In this document: positions 8,540 to 16,696 of the stretch, piece after piece
How positions within the stretch are numbered: the first letter of the stretch is position 1
Layout: every line of letters begins with the position of its first letter
DNA from: DATLNF01 sp963765815
GTDB lineage: Bacteria > Actinomycetota > Actinomycetes > BP-191
DNA: 64,000 nt
Assembly (NCBI GenBank): GCA_963765815.1
Contig: CAVXXT010000001.1
Coordinates: forward strand, 390,232-454,231
Reading direction: 5' to 3'
Notes under the pieces: generated by a model
Told to the model about the DNA's origin: nothing
Seen by the model: only the letters and a program-made list of their open reading frames with translations
Databases searched by the model: none
Program-made: the position numbers and the translations under genes

Positions 8540-9100
8540 GTGGGCGAGAAGAACTTCCTGATCGACGGCGTCTCCGGCAGCGGCAAGACGTCGGTCGCCA
8601 CCGAGCTGCAGCGACGGGGCCACCACGTCATCCATGGTGACCGGGACTTGAAGTATCGGGGTGATCCCGCAACCGGTACGCCGGTCGAGGTGCCGGTCTC
8701 GTTTCCCGACGACCGACGTCGCGCCGAGTGGATCTCCGAGCACCTCTGCTGGCCGGCAGAGGAGGTTGCTGCACTCGTCGACAACAAGGACCGGGAGGTG
8801 ACCTTCTTCTGCGGGGGCTCCCGGAACACGGCGATGTTCATCGACCTGTTCGACGGAGTGTTCGTCCTGGATGTGGACCCCGACACGATGGTCCGGCGGT
8901 TGGACGAACGGCCAGCGGACGAGTGGGCCGGACGCGGAAGGCGGGCGGAGCGGGAGCTCGCCGTCCGACTGCATCAGACGAAGGCGGACCTTCCCGACGG
9001 CATCGTGATCGACGCCACGGCGCCGCTGGCTCATGTCGTGGACGAGATCCTTCGCCACTGCGAAGCAGCGGCCAACCGCCGGAGGGTCCTGCCGTTCTAG
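8540..9100 (+). CDS. P-loop NTPase (AAA / shikimate-kinase-like)
   Basis: A 186-residue small P-loop protein. The Walker A motif GVSGSGKTS lies near residues 8-16, in the GxxGxGKT/S form seen in shikimate-kinase-like and nucleotide-kinase-like proteins. It is followed by helix ELQRRGHHVIHGDRDL, a kinase-like lid region, and VLDVDPDTMVRRLDER late in the protein. It probably phosphorylates a small molecule; the substrate is unknown. The GTG at 8540 is preferred over upstream starts because the P-loop then falls at the N-terminus and a TANNNT box lies 6 nt upstream. The small membrane-anchored protein gene follows 9 nt downstream. Confidence 0.8.
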   Translation: MGEKNFLIDGVSGSGKTSVATELQRRGHHVIHGDRDLKYRGDPATGTPVEVPVSFPDDRRRAEWISEHLCWPAEEVAALVDNKDREVTFFCGGSRNTAMFIDLFDGVFVLDVDPDTMVRRLDERPADEWAGRGRRAERELAVRLHQTKADLPDGIVIDATAPLAHVVDEILRHCEAAANRRRVLPF

Positions 9101-9103
9101 CAT
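9098..9103 (+). promoter_or_regulatory. -10 box of leaderless promoter
   Basis: TAGCAT lies 6 nt upstream of the ATG at 9110 and overlaps the stop codon of the preceding gene. No ribosome site is present, so leaderless initiation is likely. Confidence 0.45.
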
Positions 9104-9109
9104 TGTCAG

Positions 9110-9727
9110 ATGCCCGCATCAGGACGTCGCCGCGTGGTCCTGGTCGCGTCGGGCTGTGTGCTCGCGCTGGCGGCCCTGATCGGCTCGTTCGTGCTGGCTC
9201 AGATGCTGCGGTCGTCAGACGCTGACCAGCTGCCCGACTTCGCCATCCAGAAGGTGATCTACGAGCCGGCGATCGGGGTCCGATACGAGTTCACGGGTGC
9301 AGACGCCGTGCTGCTCCGGCCGGCGGACCTTGGCACGGACTGGTACTTCGGAAACGACCCCGCGGCAGACGGACCGCGCCAGACGAAATCGGCTCGGCGG
9401 CTGGTGAAGGCGACACGTGCTGACGGGGCTGCGTGGAAGGCCGAGACGTGCGTGATGGAAACCGTCACCCGGTGGGCGACGCACGCTGTCGCAGCCGCCG
9501 AGCTGGACAAGCTGATCGGCCTGATCGATGAGCACCACCCTCGCCGGCGTGTGGTCGATGAGGTTGTCGTGACTGTGCTGGACACCCCTCAGATGCGCTC
9601 CGCCGTGTTTCGGCGGGGCACCGACGTCTTCAACCTCAACATCTGCTTGCGCCTCGCGACGTCGGACTTCTCCCCAGCCGATGCGGACGCCGTCGTGGCG
9701 GCCGCAGTGCGTCGCGCGGGCACCTAG
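9110..9727 (+). CDS. membrane-anchored hypothetical protein
   Basis: A 205-residue protein of unrecognised family. The N-terminus has an Arg-rich cytoplasmic start (SGRRR) and one hydrophobic segment at residues 9-31, consistent with an uncleaved signal anchor; about 170 residues follow outside the membrane. Two Cys are visible in the soluble part, one in ETCVMETVTRW and one in LNICLRLA, and could form a disulfide. It is downstream of the P-loop gene but has its own TANNNT box. No function can be proposed. Confidence 0.7.
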   Translation: MPASGRRRVVLVASGCVLALAALIGSFVLAQMLRSSDADQLPDFAIQKVIYEPAIGVRYEFTGADAVLLRPADLGTDWYFGNDPAADGPRQTKSARRLVKATRADGAAWKAETCVMETVTRWATHAVAAAELDKLIGLIDEHHPRRRVVDEVVVTVLDTPQMRSAVFRRGTDVFNLNICLRLATSDFSPADADAVVAAAVRRAGT

Positions 9728-9767
9728 CCGAGACCGGGCATCCAGCCAGTTGGAGCTTGCACCTTCC

Positions 9768-11030
9768 CTAGCGGCTCGGAGCGCCAAGCGCAACGATCGC
9801 GATGTCGTCGCGCTGCCGCTCCAAGGCTGCGGCCGTGATTCGATCGACGACCTCTTGTGCCGTGCAGCCCTTGCAGGCGCGGAGAATGCGCTCGAGTCCA
9901 GCCTGCTCGAGCCTGGCGGGGCCGCCGGAGTCGTGGACACCGTCGGTCACCAACACGAGCACGTCGCCGGGGTTGAGGCGCACGACGCTCTCGGTGAGGT
10001 CAGGGTCCTCGACTACGCCGAGCAGTGACCCGGGATGTCCGACTGCAGAGACCTCTCCGTCATGGCGTAGCAAGGTCGGCAGCGGGTGTCCGCCACTCGC
10101 GAAGCGGACTTCTACGTGCTCTCCGCTGCGCGCCGCCCGGGCGAAGATCGCGGTCACGAAGACGGGCTCAACTTCGTCACGGGTGTCGGTCAGCAGGGTT
10201 TGATTCACCGCTCTCAGGACCGCGCTCGGCCCAGTCTCGTAGACCGCCGCGGTCCTCATCGAGTAGCGGGCGAGGCTGGTCCGTGAAGCGGCGTCTGGCC
10301 CCTTGCCGCGAACGTCGCCGATCACGAAGCCCCACGCGTCGTCTCCGGTAGGGAACACGTCGTAGAAGTCGCCACCAACCTGATAGCGGCTGGCGGGTCG
10401 GTAGGTCGCTGCGATGTCGACGAAGTCGATTTCCGGCAGAGCTGGAGGCAGGAGGCTGGCCTGAAGCGCCCGGGCCAGGTCCTCGACTTCTTCTAGCCGG
10501 CCTGCGGACTGTGCGATGGCAACGTGCGCGCTTCTTCGCAGCTCGAGCTCATCCATGACCAAGGCAGCGAGCTTCTCGAGGATCTGGATCTGCGCCTCCG
10601 TGACGGGACGTGGGGACTTGTCCAGAACACAGAGCGTCCCCAGGTTGTACCCGTCATAGGTGGCCAGCGGGACTCCGACGTAGAACCGCAGCCCGAAATC
10701 ACCGGCGACGAGCGGGTTGGCAAGCGTTCGTGGGTCATGTTCGGCGTCTGTCACGACCCATGGGCTGTCGTGCAGGATGGCCGAGGCGCAGAGCCCAGGA
10801 TCCCGGTCGATCTGACTAACCGCGGCCAGGCCGTGGTGGCTCTTGAACCAAATTCGGTCGGTGTCGACGATCGACACGATGGCGATAGGCACGCCGAGCA
10901 GCTCAGCGGCGAGTTCTGCGATCCGGTCGAAGGCGCCGTCGGGCGGCGTGTCGAGGATGTCGTAACGCCGGACCGCACGCATTCGGTCGTCTTCGTTGGC
11001 AGGCATGATGCCCGCGGCGGCGGTCGTCAC
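9768..11030 (-). CDS. GAF - SpoIIE/PP2C serine phosphatase (RsbU-like)
   Basis: A 420-residue cytoplasmic phosphatase. The GAF sensor covers about residues 15-165 (YDILDTPPDGAFDRIAELAA, LGTLCVLD). The PP2C-type SpoIIE domain covers about 195-415, with metal-binding landmarks GGDFYDVF, GDVRGKG, GGHP and LVTDGV, so it should be active. Such enzymes dephosphorylate anti-anti-sigma (STAS) proteins in partner-switching pathways. It is the last gene of a three-gene run, and its GTG start overlaps the PAS gene stop as GTGA. No STAS or sigma gene is present here, so its partner must be encoded elsewhere. Confidence 0.9.
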   Translation of the reverse strand: MTTAAAGIMPANEDDRMRAVRRYDILDTPPDGAFDRIAELAAELLGVPIAIVSIVDTDRIWFKSHHGLAAVSQIDRDPGLCASAILHDSPWVVTDAEHDPRTLANPLVAGDFGLRFYVGVPLATYDGYNLGTLCVLDKSPRPVTEAQIQILEKLAALVMDELELRRSAHVAIAQSAGRLEEVEDLARALQASLLPPALPEIDFVDIAATYRPASRYQVGGDFYDVFPTGDDAWGFVIGDVRGKGPDAASRTSLARYSMRTAAVYETGPSAVLRAVNQTLLTDTRDEVEPVFVTAIFARAARSGEHVEVRFASGGHPLPTLLRHDGEVSAVGHPGSLLGVVEDPDLTESVVRLNPGDVLVLVTDGVHDSGGPARLEQAGLERILRACKGCTAQEVVDRITAAALERQRDDIAIVALGAPSR

Positions 11031-11692
11031 GTCTTCTCCTTCGGTGTGATGTGGGACAGGTACACGGTGCGGCCACTGGGCGTCGCATGCGCCTCGATCA
11101 GGAAGGTGCAGACCAGTTCCGACCCGTCGGCTTTCAGCACCGGCAGGTCCAGTTCAACTCCGAGCGCATGGGCCTCTCCCGTGGTCAGGTGTCTCGTAAA
11201 GCCGGCGACGTGGGCCTCACGGTATTGAGCCGGAACAATGGCCACCACACGGCGCCCGACAAGCTCGTCGGCATTCCAGCCGAGCACCCTCGCAAGGGGC
11301 GGGCTGATTGCGATGATCCGATTGCGGTCGTCCGCGGCGACCAAGCCGACCTCAGCCTGCGTGACGAAACTGCTGTCCCAGTCCGCAGGCCAGTCGTGGT
11401 GGTCATGCAGGTCGGTGAACCGCTCGGCGTCGGTGCCCGGCCAGGGGGAGGGCTCCTGACCGTTGAGCTGGGCGATGAGTTGCTCACAGACCCAATCTCG
11501 GAGGGCGATGACTTCAGGCAGGCCCGGTCGACTGAGCATCAGAGCGGCTGAAGCACGTCGCTCGGCTTCGTCCAGGACGTCCTGCAGGACACCGAGGTCT
11601 GCTCCGTCCTCGCCGGAAAGCAGCAGCTCAACATCGATCAGAGGCGGCACGGAATCCAGTCGGGCCGGGTGATGAGCCGGCAGCGGATTCAC
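11027..11692 (-). CDS. PAS domain sensor protein
   Basis: A 221-residue cytoplasmic protein with a single PAS domain in the C-terminal half (about residues 95-215), including VGLVAADDRNRIIAISPP and a terminal strand of the kind seen in PAS-LOV-like sensors. The first 90 residues are mostly helical and may mediate contact with neighbouring proteins. No kinase, cyclase or DNA-binding domain is present, so it probably acts as a sensory adaptor. GTGA overlaps on both sides imply translational coupling to the HATPase and phosphatase genes. Confidence 0.82.
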   Translation of the reverse strand: MNPLPAHHPARLDSVPPLIDVELLLSGEDGADLGVLQDVLDEAERRASAALMLSRPGLPEVIALRDWVCEQLIAQLNGQEPSPWPGTDAERFTDLHDHHDWPADWDSSFVTQAEVGLVAADDRNRIIAISPPLARVLGWNADELVGRRVVAIVPAQYREAHVAGFTRHLTTGEAHALGVELDLPVLKADGSELVCTFLIEAHATPSGRTVYLSHITPKEKT

Positions 11693-12357
11693 CGCCTCCC
11701 CCGAGCCTTGGCGTCGGCAAGCACACGGTGAACAGCTGCCGCGAGGGTCGAAGTGGCTCGTTCGGCACGGACCAAGTCGTCACGCAGCGATGCTCGCTCG
11801 TCGTTGCCCAGCGCTAGCTCTCTGAACAGCGCGTCGTGCCTCTGTTCCGCTGCCAGCCACAGAGTGGAAGGCAGCTGAGGCAGGAGCACCCGCCGAGAAC
11901 CGGCCCGCTGGGGCTCTTCGTGCCCAGCAACCACGTCCGACCAGTCGCCGAGCGCTTCCACACCGCCTGGATCGGGAGAGTCGTTGACAACGAACCAGAC
12001 CGTCTTGCCGCCGCCGGGCGTGGAACTCGTGCCGTGGTCCTGGGTCACAGCGGCGACCAGTCCCATCCCCCGACCAGTGGTGGCTTGCTCGCCGTATTCA
12101 CGCTGCGCGGGCCAGGCTGAACTGCCGTCAGCGACCTCAACTCTCAGTTCAGAGCCGCAGGTGGCACGCAAGACCATTGGCGTGTGCGCGTGGAGCACGA
12201 CGTTGGTCACCAACTCAGACAGAGCCAGCTCCGCCGAGTCCAACCAGTCCCCACGCCCACACTCGACCAAGAGCTCGCGGAGCAACCGCCGGGCAATCGA
12301 GGCACTGCTGGGATCTGGCGGCAGAGTCAGAGTGCGCTCGACCGCCGCCTCGGACAC
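11689..12357 (-). CDS. ATP-binding protein, RsbW-type anti-sigma kinase-like
   Basis: A 222-residue protein with an HATPase_c domain in residues 5-125: N-box ELVTNVVLHA and G-box GRGMGL are intact. This fold is used by anti-sigma factor kinases that phosphorylate STAS proteins, the reaction opposed by the downstream SpoIIE phosphatase. An extra helical tail of about 90 residues (E/R-rich, coiled-coil-like) is unusual for the short RsbW form. The GTG at 12357 is chosen because GGGGAG lies 6-10 nt upstream; the frame could start 15 codons earlier. First gene of the three-gene module. Confidence 0.82.
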   Translation of the reverse strand: MSEAAVERTLTLPPDPSSASIARRLLRELLVECGRGDWLDSAELALSELVTNVVLHAHTPMVLRATCGSELRVEVADGSSAWPAQREYGEQATTGRGMGLVAAVTQDHGTSSTPGGGKTVWFVVNDSPDPGGVEALGDWSDVVAGHEEPQRAGSRRVLLPQLPSTLWLAAEQRHDALFRELALGNDERASLRDDLVRAERATSTLAAAVHRVLADAKARGRR

Positions 12358-12578
12358 TGTCTCTCCCCGTCGTCGTTGACCGTCCGCGTGAGCGGCAACC
12401 AACCTCGAGCGCTGGGTCCTGACTCGCCCTACCCCAGACGCCTCGCGGTACCCCTGCTCGTGACCGCATTCTCCATCAGAGAATATGTCGCTCGAGGCCG
12501 CAACGCGCTGACAGCGGCGCGGACCGTCAAGGACTCCCAGCGGTCAGAGCGTGTCCGCACCCTTCTCGCTGTTGTTAG

Positions 12579-13322
12579 ATGAGCGATATGGACAGCACGG
12601 AGCTGGAACGGCGGCGGCGCCAGATGGGCGCGAGCATTCAGGAGTGGGGCGCTACATCGGAGGTCGGAGACGGCTACTGGGTCGCCTTGATCGGTCTGGC
12701 CAGTGCGGATGCGAACATCGCGTTTCTGAGCACGAGCGCGCCATCAGCGGCTGCGCGGGTGTTGGAGCTGATCAGGAAGGCGGACGTACCTGCGCTCATC
12801 CTCGGTGCCGGGGCCGCGACTGAGGTCGACCTGCCGGCACCGTGGCAGCGGGTCGGCTCCATGCCTTTCATGGCAGCCACCCTGGCAGGGATGACGCTTG
12901 CGTCCGACCCGCGCGTGCGGCGGGCGACCCCGGCTGATCTCGACGCGATGACACAGCTGATGAGCGGTGCGTTCGGAATCGAGACCGAGGTGGCGCGAGG
13001 CTGCATCAGCGCCAGCTTCAACGGCAAGCGCATCACGATGTGGCTGCTCGAGGACGCCGGCAAGCCAGTGTCGTGCTGCATGACCGCTCGTGACGAAGAC
13101 GCAGTGACCGTCTGGTGCATGAGCACGCCCGAGAAGTTCGCACGCCGCGGCTACGGCCGCGCCGTACTCGCCCACGCGCTGGCGGAAGCCCGCGCGGACG
13201 GCGCGGAGATCGGTCTGCTCGGAGCAACCGCGGCCGGGGAGCCTCTGTACCAGTCCTCCGGCTGGGATTCCCTGGAGCAGTGGAGTGTCTTCGCGGCTAG
13301 CGCCTCAGCGCAGTTCGAGTAG
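12579..13322 (+). CDS. GNAT family N-acetyltransferase
   Basis: A 247-residue protein with a C-terminal GNAT fold (about residues 105-235). The acetyl-CoA loop is ARRGYGRAVL, and a typical 'LYQSSGW' follows near the end. The first ~100 residues resemble the divergent N-terminal half of two-domain acetyltransferases. Substrate unknown. It is divergent from the HATPase operon across a 221-bp gap in which no further gene is seen. Confidence 0.85.
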   Translation: MSDMDSTELERRRRQMGASIQEWGATSEVGDGYWVALIGLASADANIAFLSTSAPSAAARVLELIRKADVPALILGAGAATEVDLPAPWQRVGSMPFMAATLAGMTLASDPRVRRATPADLDAMTQLMSGAFGIETEVARGCISASFNGKRITMWLLEDAGKPVSCCMTARDEDAVTVWCMSTPEKFARRGYGRAVLAHALAEARADGAEIGLLGATAAGEPLYQSSGWDSLEQWSVFAASASAQFE

Positions 13323-13353
13323 ACGTGGCGATCCCACCTGCGGCGTAGCGGAC

Positions 13354-14100
13354 TTATCTCGCGCCGAGCCTACGGAGTCGAACGCCCCAGCTCCCGACGT
13401 TCTCGTCCAGCCATACGCGCTTGTGCGGGAAGCGGTCGGCGGCCGCTGCAGGCAGTTCTGGCTCCGCCGATTCTTCGATGTAGTAGCCGGCCTCCGCGAT
13501 CGCGTTGATGACGTCCGAGAACGTCTTCGGGTGATCGGTGAGAACGACAGCCGGGTCCCAGCCAGACGGATATGTCAACGGCGTGCGATCGAAGTACGCG
13601 GAACCGAGCGGCTGGCCTTCGCGCAGCGACCGTTGCAGCGAGAACCGCAGCGGGTGGGCCATGTACAAGATGACCGCGCCGTCCTCAGCGAGCAGCTCAC
13701 GGATCCTGCGGAGGGTCCTGGTTCGGGCGGAGCCCAAGGACGAGCAGAGGATCGTCACGACGTCGAACCGCTGCCCCGAAAGCTCTGCAACCTCATGCAG
13801 CTGATCGACGTCGGCCTCGACCCACGACGTGTTCGGCGGTGTGTCTTTCCTCTGTAGCGCCTCGATGAACGCATGGCTGACGTCGAGGCCTACGACACGC
13901 GCGGCACCGTCGTCTGCCAGCTGGATGGCCTTCGCGCCGCTGCCGCAACCGAGGTCCAGGATCGACTTGCCGCGGACGTCTCCAATGAGCGCGCGTTGGC
14001 AGGGCCAGTCCAGAAGCCGGTCGAGCGAGTCCTCACGCTCCCGAGCTGCCTCGTAGGTCTCGGCCAACTCCGCCCAAGCTGTCGCGGGTTCGTACTCCAT
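13354..14100 (-). CDS. SAM-dependent class I methyltransferase
   Basis: A 248-residue methyltransferase. Motif I SILDLGCGSGAKAIQLA (about residues 50-66) binds S-adenosylmethionine, acidic strand-2 end VVGLDVS follows, and post-motif YMAHPLRFSLQRSL matches small-molecule methyltransferases of the UbiE/methyltransf_11 type. The substrate is unknown. MEYEPATAW at 14100 is preferred over upstream in-frame ATGs because the longer form would overlap the divergent TMEM175-like gene. It converges with the GNAT gene 31 nt away. Confidence 0.85.
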   Translation of the reverse strand: MEYEPATAWAELAETYEAAREREDSLDRLLDWPCQRALIGDVRGKSILDLGCGSGAKAIQLADDGAARVVGLDVSHAFIEALQRKDTPPNTSWVEADVDQLHEVAELSGQRFDVVTILCSSLGSARTRTLRRIRELLAEDGAVILYMAHPLRFSLQRSLREGQPLGSAYFDRTPLTYPSGWDPAVVLTDHPKTFSDVINAIAEAGYYIEESAEPELPAAAADRFPHKRVWLDENVGSWGVRLRRLGAR

Positions 14101-14197
14101 GCAGCCAGCGTCCCGCACGAAGGTGGTGGCGCGCCACGCCGCCCGCGCCAACGCAGATGATCTTGCAGGCTCCAGCCCGGGAATGAGAGCGTCCGGC

Positions 14198-14836
14198 ATG
14201 GTCAAACCGCGCAGCTCGCTCTCGGAGACCGAGTCTCTGGCGACCCTGGTCCACGGGATCTTCGCGATCACCATGACACTGCTCATCCTCGAGCTCCGGG
14301 TTCCCGAGGGGGAGCCGGGCGACTTGCTGCACCGGTTGAGCGAGCTCGGTCCGCACTTCGTCGCGTACGCATACGGCTTCGTTTATCTCGCGGCGAACTG
14401 GCTGACGATCAGGGAGTGGTTTCACCTCTTCCGCGGGATCACCCGCGGCCAGACCCTGATAATGCTGGGGTTCGTGGCCCTCATTTCGCTGACGCCCTTC
14501 ACCGTGGCGCTCGTGGCCGACGCCGTGCACGACAGTGACGACCTCGGCACCGCGGTGAGGGTGATGGCCGCGGTCGTCGGCACGGCTTACGGGCTGGCGG
14601 CCGTTCTGTCGCTGAACGTGAAGCGGCGTGGCAATATCGGCGCGAACCAGCTCCTCGCGGGTCTAAGCACCACACGATTACTGCTGATCGCGTGCGCGCC
14701 CAGCCTCGCTGCGATCGTCCTCTCTTTCCTCTCGCCCTGGCTCGCGATCGCTGTGCTCAGCGCTGAGCTGGTGAGCGCCATGGTGCATGGATGGGAACTC
14801 GAGGAGGAGAAGGGGGCCGATCTACCTGAGCTGTAG
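14198..14836 (+). CDS. TMEM175-type potassium channel (DUF1211)
   Basis: A 212-residue six-helix membrane protein. It opens ETESLATLVHGIFAITMTLL and LILELRVPEG, the helix-1 region that in TMEM175-like proteins lines the pore, followed by five more hydrophobic segments. Bacterial members form tetrameric potassium-selective channels. ATGs at 14183 and 14198 are both possible; the latter puts helix 1 closest to the N-terminus. It is divergent from the methyltransferase gene. Confidence 0.8.
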   Translation: MVKPRSSLSETESLATLVHGIFAITMTLLILELRVPEGEPGDLLHRLSELGPHFVAYAYGFVYLAANWLTIREWFHLFRGITRGQTLIMLGFVALISLTPFTVALVADAVHDSDDLGTAVRVMAAVVGTAYGLAAVLSLNVKRRGNIGANQLLAGLSTTRLLLIACAPSLAAIVLSFLSPWLAIAVLSAELVSAMVHGWELEEEKGADLPEL

Positions 14837-15104
14837 GTCGATGCCCGCACGGAAGAGCCCGCCGCACTGTGGCGCGTCAGCCCCAAGCGGGGGCAGACCC
14901 TGATGTTGTCAGGCGGGGGTTGAGCGCTGTCGACTTCCCAGGGGCGGCATCCCGACGTAACGGGCCAACCCGCGCAGGACCTGAGCTTCACGCTTGAGCA
15001 CCTCGGCGGCGATCGAACATCGCAACGAAAGGCGGCCGCCAGCGCGTCGGCGAATGACCATGATGCGTGAGGCGCTGAATGCGGTGATGCGTCAGCCGCT
15101 CTGG

Positions 15105-15189
15105 TGTCCGAGGGGGGACTTGAACCCCCAAGCCCCGAAGGGCACTAGCACCTCAAGCTAGCGCGTCTGCCAAATTCCGCCACCCGGAC
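15105..15189 (-). tRNA. tRNA-Leu (GAG)
   Basis: An 85-nt class II tRNA. The acceptor stem GTCCGGG pairs with CTCGGAC, the anticodon stem ctagc/gctag encloses loop TTGAGGT giving anticodon GAG, a long variable arm is present, and the T-loop is GTTCAAG. CCA is encoded at 15102-15104, immediately after the discriminator A. Confidence 0.95.
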
Positions 15190-15280
15190 ATGGGTACGGC
15201 GCAGATAGTACCTGAGGAGCACAGCCCCCCGACGCGGGATATGGCGGGCGATGGGGGAGAGGAAGGACGGACGCGCGGGC

Positions 15281-16567
15281 TCATCTGAGCGGGCGGTAGT
15301 CCCAGGGCGGTTTGAGGTAGGTGTGCCCGGCGGGCGAGGTCCAGGTGGTGGTGCCGTCGGGTTGGCGGGCGAGTTTCCAGCCGCCTTCGTGGCGGAGGGG
15401 GTGGTCGCGTCCGCAGCCGGGGCCGAGGTTGGCTCTGGTGGTGGTGCCGCCATCGGCCCACCTGATGGTGTGGTCGATGTCGCAGTGGGCGGCCTGGCGG
15501 TTACAGCCGGGGTGGTCGCAGATGCGGCTGCGGTCGATGAGGCACTGCTTGAGGGCTGCGCCGGGCCGGTAGGTGTGGGGGGTGGAGTCGAGGAGGTGCC
15601 CGGTGGTGGGGTCGTAGATGAGCCGCCGGAAGACTCCGTCGGCGCTGATGCGGCGGGCCAGCTCGGCGGGGATGGGTCCGGTGCCGTCCATGTGGGCGGG
15701 GTTGTTGTTCATCCCGGCCCAAGTGTCGAAGTCGATGACGATGCTGGTCACAACCTGCGCGCCTTTGCCGCCGTTTGCCGCGGCGAGGGTGGCGTCGGCG
15801 AGGCCGACGAGGCTGTCGGCCATCTTCTGGTCGAGGGTGCGGGGGTCGTCTGCGCCGATCTGGTCGGCGCGGGCGCGGATCGCCGCCATGAGCTTCGCGG
15901 CGGCGTCGGCGTCGAGGCCTTCGGCGAGCACGCTGGCGGTGCCGTTGCCGGTGGACCAGCTGGTGACGCGGCGATCGGAGCGGGTGTCTTTGCGCTGCCG
16001 TTCGGCGTAGTCGGCGTCGACGGTGAGGATGGCGCGTTCGACGGTACGGCGGAACGCGGCGAGCCCTTCACCGGGCCGGCCGTTGACCCCGATGGCCTTG
16101 GGCAGGGCGAGGGCTTCGACCTCGAGCGCGACGTCGACCGGTAGCGCGGCGAGCTGCTCGGCGAGGTGCGCGGCGTGCCAGTAGGAGATCAGCCCGGCCT
16201 GCAGCGCGGCGCGGGTCAGGTGCAGCGGACCGTCGAGCATCCGGGCGACGTCGACGCGCTTGCCGGCGGTCAGCTTGGACACGTTCAGCGCGGCGGCGAC
16301 CTCCTCGCGGCCCCAGTCCTTCTCCCCGCGTTCGCCGGCGACCGCAGCGATCGCGGGCTGCTCGATGCCGTCGAGCCAGTGCCGTTGCCGCTCGAGGGCC
16401 TTGAGGAGCAGCACCTGGGAGAAGTCGTCGAGGGTGCGCGGGTCGAACTCGGCGAGCGCCGCTACGACCTGCGGTCCGGGCTGGGCGTGCTCGAGGAGGG
16501 TGAGCCGGGCTGCGGGCGGCATCGGGTTGCGCCAGTCGCGCAGGTCGATGACTCCCGGTTCGCTCAT
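15281..16567 (-). CDS. DUF222 HNH endonuclease-like protein (13E12 repeat family)
   Basis: A 428-residue protein of the DUF222-HNH family found in many copies in actinobacterial genomes. DUF222 spans about residues 35-330. The C-terminal HNH zinc-finger nuclease is intact: CDHPGCN, HCDIDHTIRWADGG (first His pair) and ANLGPGCGRDHPLRH. Members are thought to be selfish or mobile-associated nucleases. The gene lies 91 nt from tRNA-Leu, but no integrase or att repeat is seen. ATG at 16567 gives the usual family start; the frame is open far upstream by chance. Confidence 0.9.
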   Translation of the reverse strand: MSEPGVIDLRDWRNPMPPAARLTLLEHAQPGPQVVAALAEFDPRTLDDFSQVLLLKALERQRHWLDGIEQPAIAAVAGERGEKDWGREEVAAALNVSKLTAGKRVDVARMLDGPLHLTRAALQAGLISYWHAAHLAEQLAALPVDVALEVEALALPKAIGVNGRPGEGLAAFRRTVERAILTVDADYAERQRKDTRSDRRVTSWSTGNGTASVLAEGLDADAAAKLMAAIRARADQIGADDPRTLDQKMADSLVGLADATLAAANGGKGAQVVTSIVIDFDTWAGMNNNPAHMDGTGPIPAELARRISADGVFRRLIYDPTTGHLLDSTPHTYRPGAALKQCLIDRSRICDHPGCNRQAAHCDIDHTIRWADGGTTTRANLGPGCGRDHPLRHEGGWKLARQPDGTTTWTSPAGHTYLKPPWDYRPLR

Positions 16568-16696
16568 GCGTTCGAATGTAAACCACCAGGCGTTGGGGCG
16601 CAACACTTTTCGGCAAGAAAATCCGATCACTTCAGTCACAGCGATCCCTGGCGTGACAGGATCGCAGCCACCGTCTCGTCGACCGGAGGACCTGGC

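Noticed and set aside
15251..16144. Plus-strand frame opposite the DUF222-HNH gene
   Set aside because: Gly/Val/Ala-rich shadow frame; the minus strand has an intact HNH protein.
15105..16567. Integrative element at tRNA-Leu
   Set aside because: Only a DUF222-HNH gene is next to the tRNA; no integrase, no repeat of the tRNA 3' end, no phage genes.
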